From Paracoccaceae bacterium (GTDB lineage: Bacteria; Pseudomonadota; Alphaproteobacteria; Rhodobacterales; Rhodobacteraceae): a DNA stretch of 15,038 nt. A program made the translations under genes and the position numbers. Shown piece by piece: positions 6,455-12,952 of this stretch. The DNA lies in NCBI GenBank assembly GCA_026997055.1, contig JALWJU010000340.1, positions 1 to 15,038 on the forward strand, given 5' to 3'. Every line of letters begins with the position of its first letter. The first letter of the stretch is position 1. The notes under the pieces were generated by a model. That model had not been told where the DNA came from and did no database searches. It saw only the letters and a program-made list of their open reading frames with translations.

Positions 6455-6883
6455 TCATTTGCCAGAACGTGAATTGCCGGTATTGGTTTTTCCACCATTC
6501 ACCCGCTTTGCGATCGTCGCCAGCGCGGCCACCCAGCGCCGCCAGGCGGTCTGGCGCACGCAGCCAGCCTCGATGCAGACCTCGCGCCAGCGGCGGCCCT
6601 CGGCCCGCATCCAGATGATGCGCGCATCCTCGGGTGCAACCAGGAGCAGCCAGTCGAAGCATTCCTCCATCTGGGCAATATCGCGGGGCGAGGGCCGCAC
6701 CCGCAGGCGGGCCTCGTGGTAGCCATAGGCGTGTTTCGCCTCGTGCACGTATTCGGGCCAGGAGCGACCATAGCCTTTCGGGCCGGAACCCGGCGGGTCA
6801 GGCAGGCGGCGCAGGGTGCGGGCCGCCTCCTCCATTCGGTCGGCGATTTCCGAGGCGGTGAGCTTGTTCCCCTTCCCGCTCAT
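6455..6883 (-). CDS. DUF6362-like HTH protein, candidate late-gene regulator
   Basis: The 142-residue product contains ADRMEEAARTLRRLPDPPGS (14-33), SWPEYVHEAKHAYGYHEARL (41-60), a 'MEECFDWLLLVAPEDARIIW' helix pair (72-91) and a C-terminal helix-turn-helix (RWREVCIEAGCVRQTAWRRW, 98-117). The layout fits the DUF6362 family of phage and GTA-associated proteins as I recall it, whose last part resembles the DNA-binding region 4 of sigma factors. GGAGGTGA precedes the ATG and the start is 4 nt after the previous gene's stop. As the last gene of the early operon, directly before the late control region and terminator, it occupies the place held in other phages by Q, RinA or ArpU-type late activators. 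That role is an inference from position and the HTH only. Confidence 0.75.
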   Translation of the reverse strand: MSGKGNKLTASEIADRMEEAARTLRRLPDPPGSGPKGYGRSWPEYVHEAKHAYGYHEARLRVRPSPRDIAQMEECFDWLLLVAPEDARIIWMRAEGRRWREVCIEAGCVRQTAWRRWVAALATIAKRVNGGKTNTGNSRSGK

Positions 6884-6887
6884 GCCA

Positions 6888-7355
6888 TCACCTCCAGCGG
6901 TCTTTCCGCGCGGCCACGATCCTGCGCAGTTCCGCGAGTTCGGCGCTCGTGATCAGCCCGCGGCGCAGCATTTCGTCGGCAATCCGGCCATGCAGGTGAT
7001 TCTCGGCAAATGGCTCGCGGTTGCGGATGCGTCTCGCCGTGATGGCCGCGTCGTCGAGCGACCAGTCGCCGGTCACCTGCTCGCGCGGACCCGGTGCCAG
7101 GTGCGCCTTGCCGGCTGCCGCCTCGACCTCGCGCACGGTCGGCCAGCAACGGGTGGAAGCCGCGCGGTCCAGTTCCGTGCACAGGGCCTCGATCCACTCG
7201 GCCACACGGCTTTCCGGCGCGTGGCGCAGGACGGCGGCCAGGAGGGCGTTCGCCTCGCGCTGGGCGGCCTCTGGCCTGTCGCGCAGATGAGCGGGCGGGG
7301 CGTAACGCTCCAGCCACTCGTTGAAGCGCGTGGTCAGGAGATCGACGTCAGCCAT
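6888..7355 (-). CDS. Hypothetical early phage protein, possible helicase-loader (lambda P) analogue
   Basis: The 155-residue, mainly helical, charged product starts MADVDLLTTRFNEWLERYAP. It contains ANALLAAVLRHAPESRVAEW (35-54), STRCWPTVREVEAAAGKAHL (67-86), and a C-terminal basic helical part with ELAELRRIVAARKDRWR. No Walker motif, zinc site or signal peptide is seen. The 'R.WPTV.E...A' phrase and the position right after the O-like initiator resemble lambda P-type helicase loaders, which also lack a P-loop; this is suggestive only. The ATG at 7355 has AAGGAGG 6 nt upstream and overlaps the end of the initiator gene by 8 bp, so the two are probably translated together. An in-frame extension to 7424 lies inside the initiator gene and is rejected. 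Confidence 0.7.
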   Translation of the reverse strand: MADVDLLTTRFNEWLERYAPPAHLRDRPEAAQREANALLAAVLRHAPESRVAEWIEALCTELDRAASTRCWPTVREVEAAAGKAHLAPGPREQVTGDWSLDDAAITARRIRNREPFAENHLHGRIADEMLRRGLITSAELAELRRIVAARKDRWR

Positions 7356-8115
7356 TGCCTGCCTCCTTCCTGCGGTATGTCTCGGGAAGCTCGGCGCGGA
7401 TGGTGGGCACAGGCTTCGACGCACAACCGGCCTTCGGGGTCAGGGGCGATTCCTGCTTGCGGGCGGCAAAGGCGCGCATCGCATCGCGGAAATAGCGAAA
7501 GCTGTGAGGGGTCCGGGGCGCGCGGCGCAGGACATCGCGGATGACGCCAAGGCATTCCGCCTCGCTCAGGCCAAGATCACCCAGCCAGCGATCGGCCTCG
7601 GCCATGTCGGCAGCGGTGCCGAGGATGTGGCCCTCGCCCCGGACCTTGCCGGTCTCGGGGTCGGCGCCCAGCGCCGCCAGCAGGGATGCGCGAAATTCGC
7701 GCGCCTGCTTCGTCATCATCATCCTTACGGGTTCACTTACAAGGTTAGTGTCGCAATCTGAGACACGGGAATCGTCCGATCTGAGACATGGACCGTGTGT
7801 CAGTTCGAGACACGGGGCCCCGTTCGGAGGCGGCTCGAACTCGTCCTCGAAGGCCAGCAGGTAGCGGGTTGCCATGACCCGGCCGGTGGCTGGATCGGTG
7901 CGGCGCACACGCCGGATCAGGCCGATCTCCTCGAGCGCCGCGAGGTGGCGGTTGACGCTTGCGCGCGACATCTCGGCATCGCGCGCAAGGCTCTGCTGCG
8001 AGGGGAAACAGCCGTAATCGGGGTTGTGGCGGTCGGCGAGGTACCAGAGCACCAGCTTGGTGGCCGGTTTCAGCCCCTTCTGGCGGATCGCCCAGGTGGT
8101 CGCGAAATGGCTCAT
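7348..8115 (-). CDS. Phage replication initiator-like winged-helix protein (lambda O type)
   Basis: The 255-residue product begins MSHFATTWAIRQKGLKPATK. Residues about 15-72 form a winged helix: LKPATKLVLWYLADRHN, then FPSQQSLARDAEMSRASVNR and HLAALEEIGLIRRVRR. This is the N-terminal domain typical of phage O-type and DnaD-like replication initiators. A variable, Cys/Ser/Asp-rich segment (98-126) follows, whose DNA carries iteron-like repeats. A C-terminal helical domain (135-220, including LGLSEAECLGVIRDVLRRAP) would contact the replication machinery. The arrangement of DNA-binding domain, origin repeats in the gene, then C-terminal domain copies lambda O. Its ATG overlaps the upstream gene's stop (ATGA at 8112-8115), and its end overlaps the next gene by 8 bp. 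The expected action is to open the phage origin and recruit host helicase; specificity is unknown. Confidence 0.83.
   Translation of the reverse strand: MSHFATTWAIRQKGLKPATKLVLWYLADRHNPDYGCFPSQQSLARDAEMSRASVNRHLAALEEIGLIRRVRRTDPATGRVMATRYLLAFEDEFEPPPNGAPCLELTHGPCLRSDDSRVSDCDTNLVSEPVRMMMTKQAREFRASLLAALGADPETGKVRGEGHILGTAADMAEADRWLGDLGLSEAECLGVIRDVLRRAPRTPHSFRYFRDAMRAFAARKQESPLTPKAGCASKPVPTIRAELPETYRRKEAGNG
7748..7815. repeat. Iteron-like repeats inside the replication initiator gene (putative phage origin)
   Basis: On the plus strand three direct copies occur at 23-24 bp spacing: TCTGAGACACGG (7757-7768), TCTGAGACATGG (7780-7791) and TTCGAGACACGG (7804-7815). An inverted copy, CCGTGTGTCAG, lies at 7793-7803, and GTGTC at 7748-7752 pairs with GACAC at 7762-7766. 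A repeat spacing of about two helical turns inside an O-type gene is the lambda origin design. AT-richness beside the repeats is only modest. Confidence 0.5.
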
Positions 8116-8483
8116 GACGCGCCCTCCCCGGCTGGCAGGGCAAGGCGAGTTTCCTCGGGACAGCCGGCGAGGTGCCCGGCGCCTTCGCGGTCCAGGAAAT
8201 GCTGGCAGGTGGGGCAGCGGCGTTTGGCCTTTCTCACCCCCTCGGGCAGGACGGCCGCCCAGAGGGTCAGCATGGCAGGCTCGTAGACCGAAACTACGAT
8301 CTCGCCCCGGGCGTTCACCCGCACCTCCACCCAGCCATTGCCGGCGTCAGTCGCCGCCACCAGGCATTCGCGCCGGGCGCAGAATTCCCAGCCGCGTGCG
8401 CCATCCAGAAGCTGCTGGCCCAGCGCCGGGCCGCCCTCGCCCCGCACCCATTCGACGGCCGCCCAGATCCGGTCGCGCGTCAT
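8112..8483 (-). CDS. Hypothetical early phage protein with a C-terminal Cys/His cluster
   Basis: The 123-residue product opens MTRDRIWAAVEWVRGEGGPA. Its middle looks beta-rich (WVEVRVNARGEIVVSVYEPA, 51-70). A C-terminal RRCPTCQHFLDREGAGHLAG (88-107) and following CPEE give C90, C93, H104 and C108, spaced like a small zinc-binding knuckle (C-x2-C-x10-H-x3-C). The family is not recognised. It overlaps both neighbours by 4 bp (ATGA at each end), so it belongs to the translationally coupled early operon between the membrane protein and the replication initiator. A role in early host takeover or replication is possible by context; the sequence itself does not show it. Confidence 0.68.
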   Translation of the reverse strand: MTRDRIWAAVEWVRGEGGPALGQQLLDGARGWEFCARRECLVAATDAGNGWVEVRVNARGEIVVSVYEPAMLTLWAAVLPEGVRKAKRRCPTCQHFLDREGAGHLAGCPEETRLALPAGEGAS

Positions 8484-8917
8484 GGCCGGCCCCAGATGGT
8501 GACGGCGAGGCCCAGCGCGGCCGCAAGCGCAATCAGCGCCATGCAGGCCACCAGCGCCCAGCCGATCCGTTCGTTCCTTCGGATGCGGGCCTTGACGGCG
8601 TACCGGTCGGCCTCCTGCCGGGCAAGTGCAAGCCGGTGCGCCTTGTCCCCGGCAAGGGAGGCAAAGACGCCCATGCGGTGCCCGTTGCTGACCGGCCCTT
8701 CCACGTCGGATCCGCGTGGCGGCAGTGGCCCTGGTTTCTCGCCCCGATCCAGGGCGCGCATCTGGGCGGCCGCGCGGCTCACGTCAAGCCAGTCGCCATG
8801 GATGGTCAGCCAGGTGCACGCGGCGCGCAGGTGCTCATGCCCATGCAGATCAGGGCGTTCGATGATCCGCCGGGCAGTCTCGTGCGAAAAGCGGGAGAGG
8901 TGGGCAAGACCGGTCAT
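8480..8917 (-). CDS. Hypothetical early phage protein with C-terminal membrane anchor
   Basis: The 145-residue product starts MTGLAHLSRFSHETARRIIE. It has a soluble N-terminal region with a helix containing HEHLRAACTWLTIHGDWLDV (27-46), a Gly/Pro-rich spacer (60-80), a charged helix (90-117, LALARQEADRYAVKARIRRN) and one strongly hydrophobic C-terminal segment, IGWALVACMALIALAAALGL (118-137), ending TIWGRP. It is therefore probably a tail-anchored inner-membrane protein with its bulk in the cytoplasm. The family is not recognised. The ATG at 8917 overlaps the upstream HTH gene's stop (ATGA); a longer frame to 9016 lies within that gene and is not used. Position argues for an early accessory role. 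Confidence 0.62.
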   Translation of the reverse strand: MTGLAHLSRFSHETARRIIERPDLHGHEHLRAACTWLTIHGDWLDVSRAAAQMRALDRGEKPGPLPPRGSDVEGPVSNGHRMGVFASLAGDKAHRLALARQEADRYAVKARIRRNERIGWALVACMALIALAAALGLAVTIWGRP

Positions 8918-9138
8918 TGCTCCCCCCTCGCTTGTTCGCGGCTTTCCAACCACTCCAGCACAGCCGCGCGCCGGTAGAACACGCAGCGCCCGATCCGGGC
9001 CAGCGGCGGTCCGCACCGGCTGGTCTCCCAGCGCGCCAGCGTGTCGACCGATACCCCAAGTTCACGCGCCAGTTCGGCGCGGGATATCCACCCCTCGAGC
9101 AGTGATCCCTCCCGGTTCTCCGGTGCCTGTTCTTCCAT
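8914..9138 (-). CDS. AlpA/excisionase-like helix-turn-helix protein
   Basis: The 74-residue product contains GWISRAELARELGVSVDTLA (16-35), then RWETSRCGPPLARIGRCVFY (36-55) and RRAAVLEWLESRE. This is the HTH_17/MerR-like winged helix shared by AlpA regulators and recombination directionality factors (excisionases): HTH, a 'G.PP..RIGR...Y' wing, and a terminal helix. It could help the integrase excise the element, regulate early transcription, or both. The ATG at 9138 has AAGGAGG upstream and is the first gene of the leftward early operon; the frame continues upstream without family resemblance. A 16-bp motif 66 bp upstream of this start also occurs 64 bp upstream of the integrase start, hinting at shared control. 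No separate CI-type repressor gene is visible. Confidence 0.8.
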   Translation of the reverse strand: MEEQAPENREGSLLEGWISRAELARELGVSVDTLARWETSRCGPPLARIGRCVFYRRAAVLEWLESREQARGEQ

Positions 9139-9152
9139 TCCCGCCTCCTTGC

Positions 9153-9171
9153 ATCCCGGCCCGCGCGGGAT
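9153..9171. promoter_or_regulatory. Inverted repeat just upstream of the HTH gene's ribosome binding site
   Basis: ATCCCG (9153-9158) and CGGGAT (9166-9171) form 6-bp perfect arms around a 7-bp centre, with an inner CCCGCGCGGG palindrome at 9160-9169. The repeat lies 15-33 bp before the start codon of the HTH gene, a typical place for an autoregulatory operator or an RNA hairpin that limits translation. In this GC-rich DNA, chance is not excluded. Confidence 0.3.
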
Positions 9172-9204
9172 ACGTGAGCCTGCAAGCGTGGTGGCGGAAC
9201 GACC

Positions 9205-9220
9205 GGGGGAGGCGTCCCGG
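9205..9220 (-). promoter_or_regulatory. 16-bp motif shared with the integrase upstream region (copy 1)
   Basis: GGGGGAGGCGTCCCGG on the plus strand is identical to 11547-11562. Here it lies 66 bp upstream of the first early gene; the other copy lies 64 bp upstream of the integrase start. It may be a promoter or regulator site common to both leftward units, or a recombination-protein binding site. Confidence 0.45.
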
Positions 9221-9520
9221 CAGAACCGACACAGCCGCCTGCCACCCCCGGAAGTAAGATCGGCGAATCCCTGCCGGATCGATGCGGAAGCAGCCATTTT
9301 TTGGTCTTGACCGAATCGCCTCAAAGGTGTGCATCTTGTCCGGCCAGAACCACAGGGCGAGACCATCGAGCAGAAAAGGCCGGCAGCACCCGATTGGCTG
9401 CACAAGGCCGTGATTGCCCCGGAAAGCAGGCATGAACCCGCAGGCACCAGCCTGTGGCGGCAAAGTCCTGCGACCTCTTCCCTGCGCCGGTTCGGCTTGG
9501 GACAGAAAGGAGGTCAGCCA
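9221..9520. other. Divergent intergenic region between early operon and plus-strand gene
   Basis: No gene is supported here. It holds the short palindrome GGTCTTGACC (9303-9312) after a run of six T. A weak rightward promoter is possible (TTGACC 9307-9312, 17 bp, TGCATC 9330-9335), with an overlapping leftward one (TTGAGG at 9324-9319, 17 bp, AAAAAT at 9301-9296). Each pair matches the consensus only in part. AAGGAGG at the right end serves the gene starting at 9521. Confidence 0.3.
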
Positions 9521-10105
9521 ATGAATTCAACGAAATCCCATTCCTTCATCCCCATCCTGCGCGCCGCTGCGCGGTGGGGTTGTTCGATTGCCGACATTGC
9601 CGGTTGGGCTGCAACCGAACGGTTGCCGATCGTGATGGGTATCTGCCCGGTTCGCTGTGGGTCCGAGCCTGTCGCCGGCGTCGTCGAGGTCGCCACGGCC
9701 GACATCCTCAGCCTCTTCCTGCAGGAAACGACCGAGAATGCCGGAGCCTATCTCAAGCGCATCCGGCGCATCGGGCGGGAACAGGACTGGCTGACCATCA
9801 CCGATCCCGCAGAGGGCGTTTTCGTGACACTCAAGGACCTTGCCATTCAGGGGCATGCCGCGGCGCGTTTCGAGGCCGAGGAAGGGCTGGTGATGGTGCG
9901 CGCCGGCGGTGCCCTGCGGTACGACTGGGAAAAGATGGCCTACGGCCTGATCGCGCGGGCCACCCGAGATGGCGCGCCCGCCAGCCAGTCAGAACTGGTG
10001 CGCTGGGCGCTGGACTGGTTTGCCGATCAGGGCGAGGTCCCGGACGAGAGCACTGCGCGGCGGCGCCTGACGCCGCTCTGGCGCGAACTTCAGGGTCAGG
10101 GCTGA
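9521..10105 (+). CDS. Hypothetical phage protein, opposite in strand to the integrase and early operon
   Basis: The 194-residue product is not recognised. It starts MNSTKSHSFIPILRAAARWG, and residues 11-34 (AARWGCSIADIAGWAATERL) look like a short helix-turn-helix or MerR-like start. A central alpha/beta region contains GVFVTLKDLAIQGHAAARFE (99-118), and the C-terminal part (SQSELVRWALDWFADQGEVP, DESTARRRLTPLWREL) looks like a winged helix often seen in phage DNA-binding proteins. The ATG at 9521 has AAGGAGG close upstream; the longer frame from 9329 is rejected. It is the only plus-strand gene on this side of the element and faces away from the early operon, the arrangement expected of a lysogeny regulator. 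No known repressor family is evident, so this is context only. Confidence 0.72.
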   Translation: MNSTKSHSFIPILRAAARWGCSIADIAGWAATERLPIVMGICPVRCGSEPVAGVVEVATADILSLFLQETTENAGAYLKRIRRIGREQDWLTITDPAEGVFVTLKDLAIQGHAAARFEAEEGLVMVRAGGALRYDWEKMAYGLIARATRDGAPASQSELVRWALDWFADQGEVPDESTARRRLTPLWRELQGQG

Positions 10106-10120
10106 CCGGTCGGACGAGAT

Positions 10121-10147
10121 TACTGCAATCGTTCACGACTCGCAGTA
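10121..10147. repeat. Inverted repeat between convergent genes (TACTGC/GCAGTA)
   Basis: TACTGC (10121-10126) and GCAGTA (10142-10147) form 6-bp arms 15 bp apart, right after the stop of the plus-strand gene. It may be a weak transcription stop or protein site. There is no T-run, so an ordinary intrinsic terminator is unlikely. Confidence 0.3.
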
Positions 10148-10179
10148 GAACATTCCGCAGCATCCGGTAATACGAACCC

Positions 10180-10230
10180 GCTACCGCCCTTCGTTGTTCG
10201 TGATCGAGTAACCCGGTTCCGGGCGGTAGC
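10180..10230. repeat. 10-bp perfect inverted repeat downstream of the integrase
   Basis: GCTACCGCCC (10180-10189) and GGGCGGTAGC (10221-10230) are perfect inverted copies separated by 31 bp, in the 177-bp gap between the convergent ends of the plus-strand gene and the integrase. CGTGATCG occurs in the spacer (10199-10206) and again at 10236-10243. It could be a long-range hairpin terminating both genes or a binding site for the recombination machinery; the sequence does not decide. Confidence 0.45.
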
Positions 10231-10282
10231 ACCCCCGTGATCGTGAAGGATATACCGTCGCGGTCCGCCGTGGTCTTCGGCT

Positions 10283-11482
10283 TCACGGCTTTCTGGTTGC
10301 CACAACCCTGGGCCGGGGCCGCAGCATCTCGGCCACGGCATCGACACCGCCACGCAGCGGTGCATCGGCCAAATGGGCGTAACGCTGGGTGGTCTGGACC
10401 TGTGCGTGGCCAAGGAGCTTTGCCACCATCTCGAGCGACGCGCCCCGGCTGACCAGCAGCGAAGCGAAGGTGTGGCGCAGGTCGTGGATGCGCACGTCAT
10501 CCAGCCCGGCGGCCGCGCGGATGCGGTGCCAGCCGCGGCGGATTTCCTGCACGGGCTGGCCCTCGACCTCGCCCGGGAACAGCCACGGGCAACCCTTTGG
10601 CACCACCAGCCGGCGCTGGCGCACGATGGCCGCGACCTCCTCGGAAATCGGCAGCCGGTGGATCTTGCGCTGCTTCGTCATGCTGGCCGGTTTCGTCCAG
10701 GTCAGGTTCTCGAGGTTGAAATGCTCGAACCGCGCGCAGCGCACCTCGCCCAGCCGCGCGCCCGTCAGCATGCACATGCGGATGATGCCCACCGTGCGGT
10801 CGTCCGGGTCGGCATCAAGCGCGACGGCCAGTCGGGCCAGTTCCTTCTGCGTCAGGAACCGTTCGCGTTCCTGCTCTAGCCGGCGGCGGAACGACGAGGC
10901 CGGATTGTCCTTGCGCATGCCCCACTCGACGGCGAGGTTGAACATCTTGCGCAACACCTCGCCGGTGCGGTTGGCGCGCACGGGCTTGGGCCGGTCCTTC
11001 TTCTTCGGGTCGATCGTGCCCTCGGCAATCATGGTCAGCAGCTGGTTCACGTCGCGGTGTTCGATTTCCTTGACGAGGCGCCGGCCCCAGTGGGGCACGA
11101 CATAGCGCTGCAGCATGGATTTCTGGTCCGCTGCGCTGCGCGGGGCCAGGTGCGGCAGGTGTTCTTCGGCGTATCGCTCGATCAACTCGGCCACCGTGGC
11201 GCCGTTCTTCCGGTTGCGCTCTTCGGTCGGGTCCTGGCCCATGTCGACCATCCGCCGCAGTTCCTTGGCCCGTTCCCGCGCCGCGGTCACGCTCCAGGCC
11301 GGCCATTCACCGATGCGCACCGAGAGTTGCCGACGGCCCAGCTGGCATTCGAACCGGAAGACCCTTGTGCCGTTGGGATAGACCCGCACCCCGAAACCCG
11401 TCACCTTGTCATCGCCCACCCGGTACCGGCGGGCCCGGGGCTCGAGCTTCTTCAGGCAGGACTCGGTCAGGTGCACAGGCAT
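10283..11482 (-). CDS. int: Tyrosine-type phage integrase with DUF4102 arm-binding domain
   Basis: This enzyme catalyses site-specific recombination between phage and bacterial attachment sites. The 399-residue product opens MPVHLTESCLKKLEPRARRY, followed by GFGVRVYPNGTRVFRFECQL (P4-type DUF4102 N-terminal domain binding arm sites). A SAM-like core-binding domain (about 90-195) and the catalytic domain follow. Catalytic residues visible: Arg in LTGARLGEVR, a lysine near KPASMTKQRKIHRLP, HDLRHTFAS (His-x-x-Arg), LLGHAQVQTTQRYAHL (His, and the nucleophile Tyr). It appears intact. The ATG at 11482 has GAGGAGA at good spacing; a GTG at 11503 would add seven residues. P4-type integrases usually lie beside the attachment site with their 5' end toward it, so the site is expected in the non-coding stretch to the right. 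Confidence 0.95.
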   Translation of the reverse strand: MPVHLTESCLKKLEPRARRYRVGDDKVTGFGVRVYPNGTRVFRFECQLGRRQLSVRIGEWPAWSVTAARERAKELRRMVDMGQDPTEERNRKNGATVAELIERYAEEHLPHLAPRSAADQKSMLQRYVVPHWGRRLVKEIEHRDVNQLLTMIAEGTIDPKKKDRPKPVRANRTGEVLRKMFNLAVEWGMRKDNPASSFRRRLEQERERFLTQKELARLAVALDADPDDRTVGIIRMCMLTGARLGEVRCARFEHFNLENLTWTKPASMTKQRKIHRLPISEEVAAIVRQRRLVVPKGCPWLFPGEVEGQPVQEIRRGWHRIRAAAGLDDVRIHDLRHTFASLLVSRGASLEMVAKLLGHAQVQTTQRYAHLADAPLRGGVDAVAEMLRPRPRVVATRKP

Positions 11483-11546
11483 CAAAGGTCTCCTCGACGA
11501 CACATGAGGCGTAAGCCTTGCGTCGAATCAACCTATGATTTCGAAG

Positions 11547-11562
11547 GGGGGAGGCGTCCCGG
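11547..11562 (-). promoter_or_regulatory. 16-bp motif shared with the early operon upstream region (copy 2)
   Basis: This is identical to 9205-9220 and lies 64 bp upstream of the integrase start. Flanking bases differ (AAAAACAG on the right here), so the match is a discrete 16-mer, not a longer duplication. Between it and the integrase lies another small inverted repeat, AGGC-GTAA-GCCT (11506-11517). Confidence 0.45.
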
Positions 11563-11872
11563 AAAAACAGGCAGGAAGGGTTGCCGGAGGTGGCCTTGAT
11601 TGGCGCTTTCGGCCCTTACCGGACATTCGCACGTGGGTTTTGAGTGACGATACGGAATCTGAGAGCTGCCGTTCAAGCCATACCGTTTTCTAGCATTCAA
11701 CCCTTGCCCCTAGCCGCCCTTACGCGGCATGATCGCACCCGGCACGAGCGGGCATCCAAGGATCCACGTGACCGCGCTATAGAGGCGCTCGACTGACAAT
11801 ATTGCAGTAGTGGATTTCGTATCAGTGTCGTCATTGAGGAACGAGGACATGACTTAAAGAAAGGCGCTCTCC
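11563..11872. other. Non-coding region between integrase and defence operon; possible attachment site and promoter
   Basis: No gene or tRNA fragment is visible. It holds small hairpins (GCCGC 11713-11717 with GCGGC 11724-11728; GCGC..GGCGC around 11774-11788). A poor candidate promoter for the SIR2 gene is CTGACA at 11793-11798 followed by TTCGTA at 11816-11821. Base composition begins to drop toward the right end. This is the most likely place for the element's right attachment site, but no repeat shared with the left junction was found. Confidence 0.35.
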
Positions 11873-12952
11873 ATGAGTAGCGATATTCGCGAACAGATCA
11901 CCGAGTGGCTGACGGGGAATGATACGTGCTTCCTGATTGGTGCGGGCTGCAGTGCTTGTGCCGGCAAGCCGCTGATCGGTGGCCTCACGGAGAATGTCCT
12001 GGATGGCGCTGATCAAAAAATTCTGGATCAGTTCAACAGCCTCAAGCCGGCCGGCGACCGCTCGCCCACCATTGAGGATTTGATCAACTATCTCGTGCGC
12101 TACCGGGACATCCTTACGACGATCACCACAGCCGACAATCACAGCCTGAGTGTCGAAGAGATCGATACATGGCTAAGGAATATTAAAAGGGGCATCGTCC
12201 GTGAGGTTGCTGATGACTGGCAACCTAGCACGTATCACGAGCGGTTCCTCAAACGCTTGCGCGGCGCGCGCGAGCGCGGTCCCCGCGATATCTTTAGCCT
12301 GAATTACGATACGCTGCTGGAAGCCAGCCTGGATTCCCTACGCCTTCCCTATGTGGATGGGTTCCGCGGGACCAACCGGGCTTGGTTTGATGCGGAGACC
12401 TTCGATGAGGCCGGGGCTGGCATTGCCTACCGTGTCTATAAGCTGCACGGCTCGATCAACTGGACGCGCGATGCGGACGGACATGTGCGGCGCGGGCGCA
12501 ATGCGAATGAAGATGCTGCCGACGAACCGGTCGTTGTTTATCCATCAGAGCAAAAATACTTGCAAACTCAATATGGCGTCTACGAAAGCCTTATTGGCCG
12601 TTTCCGCAATCGCTTACGGAATGCGAGGGTGAACAATCATCTGATTGTGCTCGGCTACAGCTTTAACGATGAACATATCAATGAAGCGATCTGTGATGCG
12701 ATCAATGCACCGCAAAGCAATCTAACGGTTATCGCGTTCGTCGGACCTGAAGAAGACCGCAAAAAACAAGATCAGCGTTTGCAGATCTTAAGCGAGCGCT
12801 GTGATGATCGGTTCAACGCCTTTGTCGGCGATGATGACAATGGCAGCTTTATCGGTCATGCGCTCGATACCGAGTCATCATTGAGCGTTCTGGAGGCAAA
12901 GCTCTGGCGCTTTGAAAACCTTGTCGATTTTATTGCAGGGGCCCACTCATGA
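11873..12952 (+). CDS. SIR2-domain NADase-like protein of a SIR2-HerA defence system
   Basis: The 359-residue product has the SIR2 fold signatures of the defence branch of sirtuins: FLIGAGCSACAGKPLIGGLT (20-39, NAD-binding loop, GAGxS type), FSLNYDTLLE (141-150, with the invariant Asn144), YKLHGSINW (189-197, catalytic His192) and LIVLGYSFNDEHINEAI (257-273). These proteins hydrolyse NAD+ on phage infection, starving the cell; in SIR2-HerA systems the enzyme assembles with HerA, and both activities contribute to immunity. No zinc-binding cysteines of classical deacetylase sirtuins are evident. AAAGG lies shortly before the ATG. The stop overlaps the HerA start (ATGA at 12949-12952), so the two subunits are co-translated. 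The gene is visibly richer in A and T than the phage genes to the left, suggesting separate acquisition. Activity itself is not shown by sequence. Confidence 0.93.
   Translation: MSSDIREQITEWLTGNDTCFLIGAGCSACAGKPLIGGLTENVLDGADQKILDQFNSLKPAGDRSPTIEDLINYLVRYRDILTTITTADNHSLSVEEIDTWLRNIKRGIVREVADDWQPSTYHERFLKRLRGARERGPRDIFSLNYDTLLEASLDSLRLPYVDGFRGTNRAWFDAETFDEAGAGIAYRVYKLHGSINWTRDADGHVRRGRNANEDAADEPVVVYPSEQKYLQTQYGVYESLIGRFRNRLRNARVNNHLIVLGYSFNDEHINEAICDAINAPQSNLTVIAFVGPEEDRKKQDQRLQILSERCDDRFNAFVGDDDNGSFIGHALDTESSLSVLEAKLWRFENLVDFIAGAHS

Larger units (their letters stand above)
191..11562 (-). mobile_element. Prophage-like element lacking structural genes (truncated prophage or satellite-like)
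   Basis: The gene order, read on the minus strand, is the order of the left half of a lambda-like temperate phage: integrase, HTH/excisionase-like gene, small early genes, O-like replication protein, regulatory protein, DNA methyltransferases, small then large terminase subunit. Portal, capsid, tail and lysis genes should follow, but the large terminase stop codon is 12 bp from a chromosomal-type exporter gene. The right limit is set here at the repeat upstream of the integrase; the true attachment site was not found and may lie anywhere in 11504-11872 or beyond the defence genes. No direct repeat shared by the left junction and the region upstream of the integrase could be found by eye, and no tRNA fragment is visible at either end. 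A deletion-truncated prophage is the simplest reading. Confidence 0.75.

Noticed and set aside
5965..6498. N-terminal extension of the ParB-MTase frame up to 6498, and the minus-strand frame 5961-6209
   Set aside because: They run through the terminator hairpin and the palindromes, giving repetitive Cys/Ala/Pro/Arg text; the GTG at 5964 has a proper ribosome binding site.
8918..9447. Upstream extensions of the HTH frame (to 9447) and of the membrane protein frame (to 9016)
   Set aside because: The added residues have no family resemblance, and internal ATGs (9138, 8917) have good ribosome binding sites or ATGA overlaps.
10121..11809. Inverted 9-mer TACTGCAAT (10121-10129) and ATTGCAGTA (11801-11809)
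   Set aside because: Too short, inverted, and without matching flanks; most likely chance.
120..11870. Direct-repeat attachment sites joining 120-195 with 11500-11870
   Set aside because: Only matches of about 6 bp were seen by eye; not enough to propose attL/attR.
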